This document shows, in pieces, positions 35,406-46,210 of a stretch of 64,000 nt of DNA (the first letter of the stretch is position 1; every line of letters starts with the position of its first letter). Below the pieces are notes generated by a model that worked only from the letters and a program-made list of their open reading frames with translations, was not told the DNA's origin and made no database searches. Source of the stretch: Eucommia ulmoides (Eukaryota > Streptophyta > Magnoliopsida > Garryales > Eucommiaceae); the NCBI GenBank assembly GCA_016647705.1, contig CM028334.1, forward strand, positions 13,748,402-13,812,401, written 5' to 3'. The position numbers and the translations under genes are program-made.

Positions 35406-36583
35406 TATAATACCCCAAAAATTTGTATTTTTAAAAATATTATTTTATAAAAGTTTAATATTTTTGAGATTGTTTTGTAAATTTATGGTATAAATAATAT
35501 TTGATAATTTTTTGGGCTAAATGTTAATTTTAAATTGATTTTTTAAAAGTTTTGGGACTATTATGCTATTTAAACTATAATTTAAAAGTTTTGGGATATT
35601 AATATTTTTTTATTTCAAAAGGGATATTAGTGTAAATAAATAAAATAAATTAAAAAAAAAAAAAAATTGTACGTTCCCAAGAATGAAACTCAAAGGAATT
35701 GACAAGGGCCCGCACAAGCAGTGGAGCTGGTTTAATTTGATGCAAAGCGAATAACCTTACCAGGGCTTGATATGCTGCGAATCCTCTTGAAAGAGAGGGG
35801 TGCCTTCGGGAACACGGACACAGGTGGTGCATGGTTGTTGTCAACTCGTGCCATAATATACTCATATGTGCATTTGTGCCACGTGTATATATTAATAATA
35901 ATAAATAAATAAATAAATAAATAAACAAACAAACAAGAGAATGATCCTGATTATCATCATAATAATAGCAAGAGAATGGAGCCGTAGAATTGGAATTAGA
36001 AAGGAATAGTTATGTATATATATATATATATGATTAATAAGATTACAGATAATATCGAATCTAAATGATTTTTAGCGACAAAATCATTTCGGTTCGGATT
36101 TCGACTTCAAATTTTAGGTAGATTTTTTTACTCTTTTAATATATATATTTAATATTTTTATTGTGCGGTTTATAACATTATTGTGGTTGAATTATAATTG
36201 TTAGTTAGTATGAAATGATTATAATTATGTGAAATGTATGTGTGATACATCCATATTGGTTTATTTGTTGTGTTAATTAGATACACGTATTAGAGGAGTT
36301 GAAATTCTAATGAGCCCTGACTCACAACCCCATAGTTTTGATTACAGGGCCGATGAAAATGAAACTATGCCAGGAATTTTATTTGAATTTTTATTCAATG
36401 TGTAATTATTGTATTTATTATTTACTGCTGTAAAATTGATTTGATAAATTGATAATTATAACTATCGCCCTAATTTATAAAATTTCATAGATTTTTATAA
36501 AACGAAACATTAATTATTAAGTTTTAGTTTTAATTCTCTTTGGAAGAAACTGCGTGACGGCCCTGAAAAACCGAGTCCTTACA
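35406..36583 (+). mobile_element. Solo LTR with 5-bp duplication
   Basis: TTGAT at 35401-35405 and 36584-36588 flank 1178 bp starting TATAATACCCCAAAAA and ending CCGAGTCCTTACA. No second LTR or interior is present, as left by LTR-LTR recombination. The same family as 18985-19444. (AAAT)n at 35897-35930. Confidence 0.8.
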
Positions 36584-37183
36584 TTGATCGTGTTAATCGA
36601 CAAGTTACATAATTCATTGTGAAATTATCATGGGACACATCCAACAATATTAAATTATTATTTACAAATTACTTCTTAATTGTTCAACCATACCCTAATT
36701 AGTACAAATAATCTATTTTAATTCAACAATTGAGCAAAATGACCTTAAAATTAGCATTTAGGTTCCATGTATATTCGCAAATGCACAAATTTAATCCTAC
36801 TAAAGAAATTAAACTTGCTCTTTACCAATTGGCACACAAGGTTTATAAATATGTGTTAATTTACGTTGATATTCAAATTCTATTCGGTGTCAATTGAAGA
36901 GCTACGTAATTGAATTATAAAATTATAACGAAACATCATATAATATTATTTACAAAATAGCCCAAAATTTGTCTAACATTTTCATAACCCTAAACCATGA
37001 AACCTAAACCCTATATATATATATATATATATATATCATTCCTCATCGATTTTTCCTCTGTCGCTTGCTTCAAACTCACTCTCTCTCTATCGCCTCACTC
37101 GGTTCTATCTCTCTCTATCTATCTATTGCCTCACTCTATTTGCCCCATCTTCGCTCCAATCAACGATTCACTCACTTGATTCA

Positions 37184-37224
<41 letters not shown>

Positions 37225-37590
37225 GTCTCCCTCTAATCTCTGCTACAACCGACATCACCCCTACACCTATCGCGTCTTCGCTACAAGCAATGCACCATCG
37301 CACCGATGCAACCATTAATTTTGTTTCCTTAAAACTTCCTTCTGATGAACTTACAAATTTATTTGACTAACTTGCATATTTTCAAATAATTCTTGTAAAA
37401 GTAACTTGTAGTTTTTGTTTTTTTTTTTTTTTTAACTAAAACTTAAGTTTTTTGCTTAAAGCTTGTAAGTTTTTGGGTGGCCCGCCACCTGTAGTGGAAA
37501 ATAGGAATATCATTTTTATTTTTATTTTTTTAATACAAAAAAATTTTGATTTGGGGGTAAATTATATTTTTATCCCTTCTACTTTGTCTA
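36584..37590. other. AT-rich DNA with (TA)n and (CT)n runs
   Basis: AT-rich repeat units to about 36960, (TA)n at 37011-37036 and (CT)n at 37185-37221. Several CT-rich open frames are artefacts. No gene seen. Confidence 0.5.
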
Positions 37591-37642
37591 ATTTTTATTT
37601 TATTTTTTAAATAAAGAACTCTATATTGAAATAGCGGGAAAA

Positions 37643-40600
37643 TTACAATCTAAGACGTGGAAAACCCTCTTGATCCTCAAGAACGTAAGAAAGAACGTCA
37701 TGAGGTAATGGGCTATCTATAGGAACAAATAAAGGGATATTCGAAACAATATTAGCTAGACTATCGGCAACAAAGTTGCATTCTCGATGAACATGAGTAA
37801 TCTGAATGTGAAATGATAGAAACCAGAACCGAACTGTGTTCCAAAGATGGGCAATCGACCAGACTGGACTATCCTTCCTTATAGAATGAACCAAAGCTAA
37901 TGAATCGCTTTCCACCAGCAAGGGGAGCTGGCCCAAACGCAGAGCTTCCTGAATCCCCAAGAACAACCCATAAAACTCGGCTAGGAAACTCGAACTAACC
38001 GTTAGGGGGCAGAAGAAAGACCAACTAACAGCTCCAGTACTGTCGCGAACAACTCCACCACAAGAAGACGTCATTGTTCCCCTTTTCAAAGCTCCATCCA
38101 CATTTAGCTTAAAAAACCCCTCAGGCGGACGGGACCAATGGCAAACCAGCGGCCGACGACGAATAACCTGCTTGATCGGGCAACCCAATAGAGCCAGAGA
38201 ATGGACCCCAAAAGAAGAGGAGACTGACTTAGGGATAAGCATAGGGCTCAGTGTACTAACCCAGTTCCTGAGTTTGGAAATAATATTTGTATCAGACATA
38301 GAGATGTTATCATGGATAGCACGGTTCTGACTTAACCATATCTCCCAACAAATCAGCGAATGGATCAACGCCCCTAATTTCTGAAACTGAGAACTTCCTT
38401 TAAGTCTACTCCACCACAACTTAATACGGTGTATTAAGGGTTGAGGGATAAATGGAATATTAAAGAAGGAGCTAAAGGTCCACCACACTTTAGAAGCAAC
38501 CTCACTCTCTAGAAAAAGATGTTGGATGCTCTCAGTAGAACGAAAGAGACAGCATCGACAACCCGAGACTAAAATCACTCCCATTCGCTGGATAAAAACA
38601 TCAACTGCTAGTTTATTTTTTAACAGCCGCCACATGAAAATTTTAATCTTCAAAGGAGAGCGGAGACTCCAAAGCTTAGAATAATGATCAATCGGGATTA
38701 CCTCACCTTGAATAGCCCTCCAAGCTGATTTGATGGAGAAGACGCCATTATCGCTAGGAAGCCAAATTAGAGAATCGGATTTTGATGACAATGAAGGGAG
38801 GGGTCCCTCCAAGTAATCCTGAGCAGCATATTCCAAGTCTAGGGAGATCCATTCCTTATCCTGAAGGCAAATTTTGACAGAAGACAACGAGTTGGTAAAA
38901 TGTAGGTCATTAGCAAGGATAACAAGGCCCCAGTCATCATGCCAAAAACTAGTTAGCTCGCCATTACCAACTTTCCATCTCAATAGCTGCAGAAAAGTAT
39001 TTTTAGCAGACAGGATATCTTTCTACATTTTGGAACTCCCAATCTGATCTGTCCACAGAGATCAAGGTAGATTATTAGTGTACTTGGACCGCATAAAATC
39101 ACACCAGAGAGAATTCTCTTTTAGAAGAGCCCAAATCCTCTTGAAAGAGAAGGCCAGCTTCATATCCTTTAGATTACGAAGACCAAGACCACTTGAAGAG
39201 GTATCTTGACAGGTTTTTTTCCAAGCCACCCAATGCCTTTTCTTTCCTGAATCCGAGTGTCCCCAAAAGAAATTCGCAAACATGGATTCCATATCCGCCA
39301 GAATGCTATTATGAACAAAGTAGAAGCCAAAAGATGTAGAGGAAATGAGGATAAAACATGCTTTAGCAGAACAACTTTACCTCCACTTGAAAGGAGCTTA
39401 GCTTTCCACCCATCAATAGTCTTGGATACTTTCTCAATAAGACCAACAAAGTGGTTTGCTTTAAAATGACCATATGTAAGGGGCACTCCAAGGTAAGTAC
39501 AAGGAAAAACACCTTGATTAAAACCTGTGTAAAGACCAATAGCCAGTCGACGAGCATTAGGACAATTGTGATGAATATAGAAATTACTTTTTGTAGCACT
39601 CACAAGTTGACCTGATGCTAATTGATATTCTTCCAGCACCTTTATTAAGTGTCTAATGCTGCGAGAGCTTCCGTTACAAAATATTAGGGTATCATCTGCA
39701 AACATCAAATGAGAAATCAGAGGACAACGTCTTTTAGTAACAAAAGATTGAACCCGGCCATCTATCATAGATCGATGGATATTTCGACTGAGGACCTCTT
39801 GAACTAAGATAAACATTAAAGGATAAATAGGGTCTCCCTGACGAAGTCCTCTAGAAGCAGGAAACCAACCCTTATATAAACCTTGGAACACCACGGAGAA
39901 ATAAATCGAGTCAAAACATCTAGAAGCGGCAGCAATAAATCTGGGGCTGAAACCAAATCTATTAAGCACCTCTTTTAAGAAATTCCACTCGATTCGATCA
40001 TAAGCTTTGGCTATTTCAAGTTTGAGCATAATATTACGCCCACGTATATCCTTACTCAAATCCTTGATTAGTTCTTGGGCAAGCCCAATCGCTTCTGTGA
40101 TGGATTGACCTTTCACAAAACCATGCTGCTGAACAGAAATCAACTTAGGCAGAATAGATGCCAATCTGGTAGCTAAAGCCTTTGAAAAGATTTTATAACA
40201 AATATTACATAAGCTGATCGGGCGAAAATCTTTGAGAGAAGACGGTTGAGACTTCTTTGGAATAAGAATCAGTAAGGTACTAGAGAGAGCAGCAGAAAGG
40301 GGGTTCCCTTTAAGAAAATAATTAGCGGCTTCCTAAATATCTTTACCTACTATATCCTAGGAAAATTGGAAAGAGCTAAAAGATAGAGAATCCATACCTG
40401 GTGCACCATCAATGGGAATGGACCAAAGAGCATCTTTGATTTCCTCCAACGAGAAAGGAGCCAATAATATATCGTTATCCATATCCGTAACAATACGAGG
40501 GATGGAATCAAAAACAGTGTCAGAAACAGTCACCTGAGCAGTAGAATATAAATCCTTAAAAAACTCAATTGCAGCTTCATGAAACTTATTGGGCTCCGCC

Positions 40601-41750
40601 AAGCTACTCCCATCTTCATGACGAATTGCAGACAAACAAAGAGGGGAATTACGCATTTTAACGGAAGCGTGAATGAATTTAGAATTCCTATCCCCCCTCT
40701 ACTAGCCAATGCTCTCGAGACTTTTGTTTCCAATGTACTTCCTCTCTCTTAAGAAGATTATTGTACTCCGTAGTAGCCTGATCAAATAAATCCGAAACAC
40801 TCTGAGACCAGTTGGTTTGAAGCATAGAATCATAAGCCTCTATTCTATCCTTCCAAGAATTTAACTCAACAAAGACATTCCCAAAAGTTTGAGCATTCCA
40901 AACTTTAAAGGCCGCCCTCGTCGATTTGATGTTCAGACTTAAACGAACCAAGGGGTTTTGATGAGAAGTCTTCCATGCAATTTTAATCACGTCCAGAAAT
41001 CCCTCATGCAGGGTCCACATTCGCTGAAATCGAAAAAGCTTTAGACCATTATATGAGAAATATGAGGAATGCAGAATCAATGGGGAGTGGTCCGAATTAA
41101 TACGCGCCAAATGCTCCACCCGGCCTTCAAACGAATTACAAATCATTGGCGATACCAGGATTCTATCTAACCTAGAATATTGGCGAGATAACCCTTGACG
41201 ATTATTACAAAAAGTAAAGGTAGACCCAGCAAACGGGGGATCCACCAATCCGGCTGAATTAATACATGCATTAACTCTTGCATGGCACTCCAAGAAGGGG
41301 TTAAACGACCTAACTTCTCGGATATACTCCTAACAACATTAAAATCACCCCCCAAATAATCAGAATAGAGACTGAGGCAATTGTAATGAGAAGATCCTCC
41401 CAGAGAATTCGCCTCTCGATCTGGGAGTAGCTAGCGTAAACCACCACAATCAAGAAATCCAAATTTAACCAAGATAACTTACAAGCAATAAATTGGCGAT
41501 GCGTACGAACTATTTGAACTTCCAGATTATTTCTCCATAAAACCCAAATTTTGACCGACACACCTTGATTAGAGAATGCATGGTGAAACTTGATAGCTTT
41601 ATTAACCCTTCCCATGTTAGAATCATCAATCCACGGATCAATAACTCCGGCAAAGGAAACTTTCGAAGACTTCACTATTCGTTTTAGTCTAGCAAGGGTG
41701 CTCGGGTTGCCGATCCCCCTACAGTTCCAAAACAGAATGGAGTCAGACAT
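37643..41750 (-). pseudogene. LINE ORF2: endonuclease, reverse transcriptase, RNase H
   Basis: Encodes the target-primed reverse transcription enzyme. Start ATG at 41750 overlaps the end of ORF1 by 8 bases. Endonuclease (41750 to about 41000): FWNCRGIG, GGDFNVV and NSDHSPLI. Reverse transcriptase (about 40650-39200): DFRPISLCN, KAYDRIEW, RGLRQGDP and the catalytic FADDTLIF. Zinc-knuckle-like region with WRLLKNKL. C-terminal RNase H (38983-37643, an open 446-codon stretch): LNVDGALKRG, FLAEFYGL, VESDSLAL and CNFVADSLAN, matching the plant L1-clade RNase H with its Asp/Glu residues. Frameshifts near 41350, 41290, 40690 and 39295, and several stops (for example near 40340 and 39060), disable it. 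Confidence 0.88.
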
Positions 41751-42906
41751 TAAATTTCACTTGATGGCGTGTTACCATTCCCGAAGTCTTGGAGGGACCT
41801 CCAACAGACTCCAGAACCTGCAATTTTCCTTTCTTTCTCCAGACGATTTGAAATCCATCTGTTTCCTTATTTGTCGTATCTGTAGCATAACCAATAGTAC
41901 CCTTATCATCAGACAAAGAATCCTCTTGTTCTGATTGAGAATCCCCTTTGGCGACAGAATTTTCTCCCTCTTCATCCACAAAAGGAACTTGAAAAGTCTG
42001 AATATGATCACTAACCACTACATGCAACGAAGGAGAGCCTGAATCAACGGTAACCAAGTTTGCGGACGGAATTTTCTTCGCCAGACCAGATTGCATTCCG
42101 GTTGCAACTGCGATATTAGAACTGTCTAGAAAAACGGCCCCATGCGATAAAACAGCTGCTGGAGCATAACCCAAAACAGCCTCTTGTGTTAGATCAGTAA
42201 CCGAGTCTGAAGCTTGCGGTAAAACAACATTGTTTTGCGTGAAAACAGTACCCAAGACAGCCTCCTGCGATAGCTCAGCAACCGAACCTACAGCTTGCTT
42301 TAAAACAACCTTTTTTTTTCGCCAAAACAGTGCCCAAAATAGCCCTCTGCGGTAGCTCATCAACCGAACCTGTAGCTTGCGGTAAAACAACCTTTTTTTG
42401 CTTCAAAACAGTGCCCAAAACAGCCCCCTGCGGTAGCTCATCAACCGAACCGGTAGCTTGCAATAAAACAACCGTTTTTTACTTCAAAACAGTACCCAAA
42501 ACAGCCCCCTGCGGTAGTTCAACAACCGAACCTGCAATTGGCGGTATAACATCATTTTTTTGCATCAAAATAGTCCCCAAATCAGCCCCCTGCAGAATCG
42601 CAGCAGCTGACCCTAGAACTTACTGTAAAACGTCATTTTTTTGCATCAAAATGGTATCCAAAACAGTCTCCTGCAGTAAACCAAAATTTGCACCATTTTC
42701 ATGCGGATCGGCACCACTTTCTTCCTGCCCACCAGCATTCCGCATCGCCCTATTACGTCTGCGTTTGAAGCTTTTTGACAATGTAATTTCTGGAATATCA
42801 GAGCCTTTTTCCCCTGCATTTTTCTTGTCATTCAACAGAGAGTTTTTCCTACGATATATGTCGATAGAGTGACCCTGAATATTACAATGGGAGCAAAAGG
42901 ACGGAA
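41743..42906 (-). pseudogene. LINE ORF1, C-terminal part with expanded repeats
   Basis: Begins within a CCHC-type knuckle whose last Cys is Tyr here (FCSHCNIQGHSIDIY), then a basic stretch (SKSFKRRRNRAMRN). Next comes a tract of degenerate repeats of roughly 28-29 residues (PQGAVLGTVLKQKKVVLPQA...) at 42130-42640, and an acidic C-terminal domain ending KTSGMVTRHQVKFNV. Frameshifts break the repeat tract. Confidence 0.8.
42130..42640 (-). repeat. In-ORF minisatellite of LINE ORF1
   Basis: About six units of roughly 84-87 bp (CAAAACAGTRCCCAAAACAG...GCGGTAGCTCA on +). The + strand LINE copy has only short, highly diverged versions (LPQGA, LLQEVG, VLQEGG). Confidence 0.75.
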
Positions 42907-42908
42907 TA

Positions 42909-43091
42909 TCAATTTTAACTTTTTAAAAGTATTTGGATGGGACATTAATGGTTGAGATTGTGCCACATGGCATTTGATTGGACCTAAATGGCTACAACTA
43001 GAGAGAATGTTTGTATTTCCAATATGAATATACCAAGAACCACATGAGCGAATTGAAGTAAAATTAATTGGATTTTACATTTATTTACTAA
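42909..43091. other. AT-rich spacer
   Basis: No gene or repeat recognised between the LINE 5' truncation point and the MITE. Confidence 0.4.
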
Positions 43092-43396
43092 GGACATGTT
43101 TGATAAAATAAAAAAATAAAAAATAAAAAATTAAGCACTTAATACTGATTAAATTAAGTATTTAATTAATTAAGTGTGTGTGACAAATATAATAAAAATT
43201 ACTTAATTAATTAAACTAACTAAAAAATTAAGTGAAATATTAAGTAAAAAAATCAACAAAGCTCTCCTTACTTATTTTTTCCAAGCACAATTCTATTAAA
43301 CAACCTTATTAAATTTTCAACACTTAAAATTTAGCACTTAATTTTTAGCACTTAAATTTTTAACAATTAAAATTTAAATCGTTATCAAACAAGTTC
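43092..43396. mobile_element. Tourist-like MITE
   Basis: 305 bp with inverted ends GGACATGTTTGATAA / GAACTTGTTTGATAA and a TAA duplication (43089-43091, 43397-43399), the 3-bp pattern of PIF/Harbinger MITEs. The AT-rich interior is full of TTAAGTACTTAAT-like words that can fold. No coding capacity. Confidence 0.7.
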
Positions 43397-44246
43397 TAAA
43401 ACAAAGATCTAATTTATTGTAGTAGTGATAACTCCACACTCATAAAGCATTAAATAAATATCTATTAATAAAATAAAGTTTATTATTCTCGACAATAACA
43501 ACGTCATCGACAATCAATCACAACTTATCCTTTAGGTAGGGTTAACAACCACAATCTTATATGCGCAATTTAGATTCTAGCTAGCTGTTGCTGCTCTGGG
43601 AGAGAATGGATCATCCTTTATCTGTTTAGGTTGAGTTTTTGGCTTCAACGTATGTTCTTAGAACTTGACCATATACTTTAACTATTATTCCACTGTCAAT
43701 TCTCTCTCTCCCTATCTATATATGTGTGTGTGTGTTAGATCGAATATGGATTTTGATGCAATGAGAGCTTCTTTCTTCTTACCAAGAAGTGAAAAATAAA
43801 AAACTGACAGCTTCTTTCTGGTTTAGGAAAGAGTAAAAGTCTTCTATATTGTTAGCCCTAATTCATATGAGTTGAACTAGATGCATACATACACAAATAT
43901 ACATATATGTGTGTGTGCGTGCGTGTGTGTGTGTGTTGGATCCAATATGGATTTTGATGCATTGAGAGCTTCTTTCTTCTTACCAAGAAGTGAAAAATAA
44001 AAAAACTGACAGCTTCTTTCTGGTTTAGGAAAGAGTAAAAGTCTTCTATATTGTTAGCCCTAATTCATATGAGTTGAACTAGACGGATACATACACAAAT
44101 ATATATATATATATAGATAGATAGATAGATAGTTAGATAGATAGATATTGTGCATGTATTGTCTAGTAACTCTTTACTCTCATCAAACTCTTACATTTAG
44201 GAGGCAATAAAATATTAAACAAAACATTGTTAATAATTAGCAGCTT
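43397..44246. other. 3' flank of the SOFL gene with a tandem duplication
   Basis: A unit of 201 bp is present twice (about 43735-43935 and 43936-44110). It is recognised by GGATTTTGATGCAWTGAGAG, AAGAAGTGAAAAATAAAAAA and GTTAGCCCTAATTCATATG, and each copy ends in (TG)n or (TA)n/(GATA)n runs. 44150-44246 is unassigned. Confidence 0.7.
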
Positions 44247-44386
44247 CTTACAAGCAGCCACCAAGAAAAAACATAAGCCCCAAATTACCATTACCTACAA
44301 AAGAACATCCCCGGATGCCCCAACAAAGCGAAAAAAAAAAAAAAAAAAAAAGGGAAAAAGAAAAACAAGAAATGTGATTTAATTTT

Positions 44387-44815
44387 TTACTTCCTTTTCC
44401 CAATCCAACTGTTTCTCCTCGCCATCTCCTCACCACTTTTCACTCCGAACTTCCCTCCTTTTCCACCAACCACTGCATAGTTTCCTTTCTTCTCCTCTTT
44501 CCTCGTCATCACCTGCTTCTTATCTTTGCTGTTCCTCTTCTCCTTTCCGCTCTCCGCTTTCCCCGGCGACCTCTCGCTCCGACTCGGGCCTGAAGAAGCA
44601 TCAGACGCCATCGAATCATCGCTCTCGTCTTCTCGGTTTCTGGTGTTGTTTTGGTTACCTACGGTATGACCAAAATCGGTACAACTCTGCTCATTTTCAT
44701 CATCATCATCATCATCATCTCCTTCTCCTTGTGAGGGAGAGCCAATGTACATAGTCCACCCAGACTCATTGCTGTGACATTCTTCGGACCCTCCAAAGAT
44801 ATGGCTAGACTCCAT
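44387..44815 (-). CDS. SOB FIVE-LIKE (SOFL) protein
   Basis: Plant-specific small protein family. Arabidopsis SOB5, SOFL1 and SOFL2 raise cytokinin levels and responses, and the biochemistry is unknown. 142 residues in one exon. Motif A is at residues 16-24 (NESGWTMYI), an Asp run at 33-39, and motif B at 65-77 (SDDSMASDASSGP). Then a Ser/Lys-rich basic tail ends RRNSWIGKRK, with no signal peptide or membrane segment. I chose the Met at 44815 (ESSHIFGGSEECHSN...), not the upstream in-frame ATG at 44875, because the added residues come from the (GA)n run (LSLSLSLS) and family members start at MES-like. The frame is intact. It is convergent with the EOL1-type gene far to the left. Confidence 0.85.
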   Translation of the reverse strand: MESSHIFGGSEECHSNESGWTMYIGSPSQGEGDDDDDDDENEQSCTDFGHTVGNQNNTRNREDESDDSMASDASSGPSRSERSPGKAESGKEKRNSKDKKQVMTRKEEKKGNYAVVGGKGGKFGVKSGEEMARRNSWIGKRK

Positions 44816-44819
44816 TTCT

Positions 44820-44822
<3 letters not shown>

Positions 44823-44853
<31 letters not shown>
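44823..44853 (-). repeat. (GA)n run in the SOFL 5' leader
   Basis: About 15 GA units, immediately 8 bases upstream of the start codon. On the coding strand it is a CT run of the kind common in plant leaders. Confidence 0.85.
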
Positions 44854-44856
<3 letters not shown>

Positions 44857-44875
44857 ACCCAATGATAAAAATCAA

Positions 44876-45991
44876 CTAGAAGACACAAAAGCAAGTTGTT
44901 AACTGGGAAAACCACATGTATATATAATGCCTTTCATTATGTAACTTTCTGAACAAAACAGCTCCAACATTTATACCCATCTTCTTATTCTCTTTGAAAG
45001 CAACAAAATAAACAAAACCCCACTTTTTTTTTTTCTCTTTCTTTTAAAAAAAATATATATATAGCTGGATTAAATTCAACCACCTGGATATCTGGATTGC
45101 CATTAATAATTCTGTGACTTTTACATCACCAGTTAGAAGACAGCAAAGAAGCTGTCAAAGAAAGAGAAACCTGTCCAACAAAAGGCATAACCCCAACCCC
45201 CCCCCCCCCCCCCCCCCCCAAAGTAAGTTCCTTGAATGTGAAAGGACATGAGGTGTTTTTGTTTTTTTTTACTCCAATAAACATGAAATAGAAAAAAAAA
45301 ATGTTTTTATTCATATCCAAATTTTTTGAACTAATTTATAGGGCTAGAGGAAAATGTTTCTTGATGTTTTATTTTTTTTGAAGTTTTTGAGAACAGAAAT
45401 ACATAATTAAAAAAAATAAAAAAATAGAAACAGTAGCACTGACCATGTACGACCTTACTTGTTCAATGGATTGCACATTTTACACTGGTGAAGAGACACG
45501 GTGATCTTTAATTCCCTGCACATGACATTAATAAAAAGGGGAAGCTCTTAATGCTGATACAGGTTATTGGCTGCATTGCACAGGCTACATATTGCTGAGA
45601 AATATGTGTGAGCCCTTGCTCTTAAATATTGCTTTCAATTGAAGAGGACATCTACATTACTGACCTAGCTAATTTATCTTCGGATAATATTACATTTTAA
45701 CCCCTCAATTATATCATAAGTTTTCTATTGGGTTTTTAACTATCAATTTTTATCATTTGACCCATTATTCTACAAAATTTGTGAATTCTATAGAAACCAA
45801 TGGGCCTAACTCACTCCCAAAAGACGCCTTGAAAGAGAAGGATTAACCCTACACTTATATATAGCTCAGGACTTATAATTTCTTTTCAAAAAATGACTAT
45901 ATACCAATTTTTACTTATTTATAAAAAAAATGTGAAACTTGACCCCTACAACCTCATAATTCTAATACTTGAATGTCTGTACATTGACTTA
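44876..45991 (-). promoter_or_regulatory. Upstream region of the SOFL gene
   Basis: TATATATA boxes near 44918 and 45053 are candidates for the core promoter. There is a C23 homopolymer at 45197-45219 and poly-A/T runs at 45030 and 45290. No binding sites are claimed. Confidence 0.35.
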
Positions 45992-46006
45992 TTCTGTAGT
46001 CCTTGT

Positions 46007-46195
46007 TATTGTTTTATTTTAGGTATACCCACGAGTGTCCCCCTAACCACACATGGAAAAATACTAGCTCGTTCGGGATACGTGATTGTCCCTTCCAACA
46101 AATGTTTTTATGCAAACTCGAACTCCTGATTTTACAAAGACCCCTCAACTACTTTAGCTCAAGTGTGCGTTGCCACTTGAACTACACCTTTTTGG
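46007..46195 (-). mobile_element. tRNA-like SINE with 15-bp target duplication
   Basis: The 15-bp direct repeat TTCTGTAGTCCTTGT occurs at 45992-46006 and 46196-46210. Read on the minus strand the element has an A-box-like TAGTTCAAGTGGC near its start and a B-box-like GAGTTCGAGTTTG about 50 bases on, as in a Pol III promoter. It ends in an A-rich tail (AAAATAAAACAATAA). About 190 bp, no ORF. Confidence 0.78.
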
Positions 46196-46210
46196 TTCTG
46201 TAGTCCTTGT

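Larger units (their letters stand above)
37590..42908 (-). mobile_element. L1-type LINE with RNase H, 5' truncated
   Basis: Contains the last part of ORF1, a complete-length ORF2 and an A-rich 3' end (complement of about 37590-37640). It is collinear with the full-length LINE at 51852-57740 but stops inside ORF1 at the zinc-knuckle codons, the usual result of incomplete reverse transcription. Target duplications could not be settled because both edges are AT-rich. Confidence 0.85.

Noticed and set aside
37590..42910. Target-site duplication for the minus-strand LINE
   Set aside because: Both flanks are AT-rich (AATTTTAAC versus AATTTTTATT) and any match is no better than chance.
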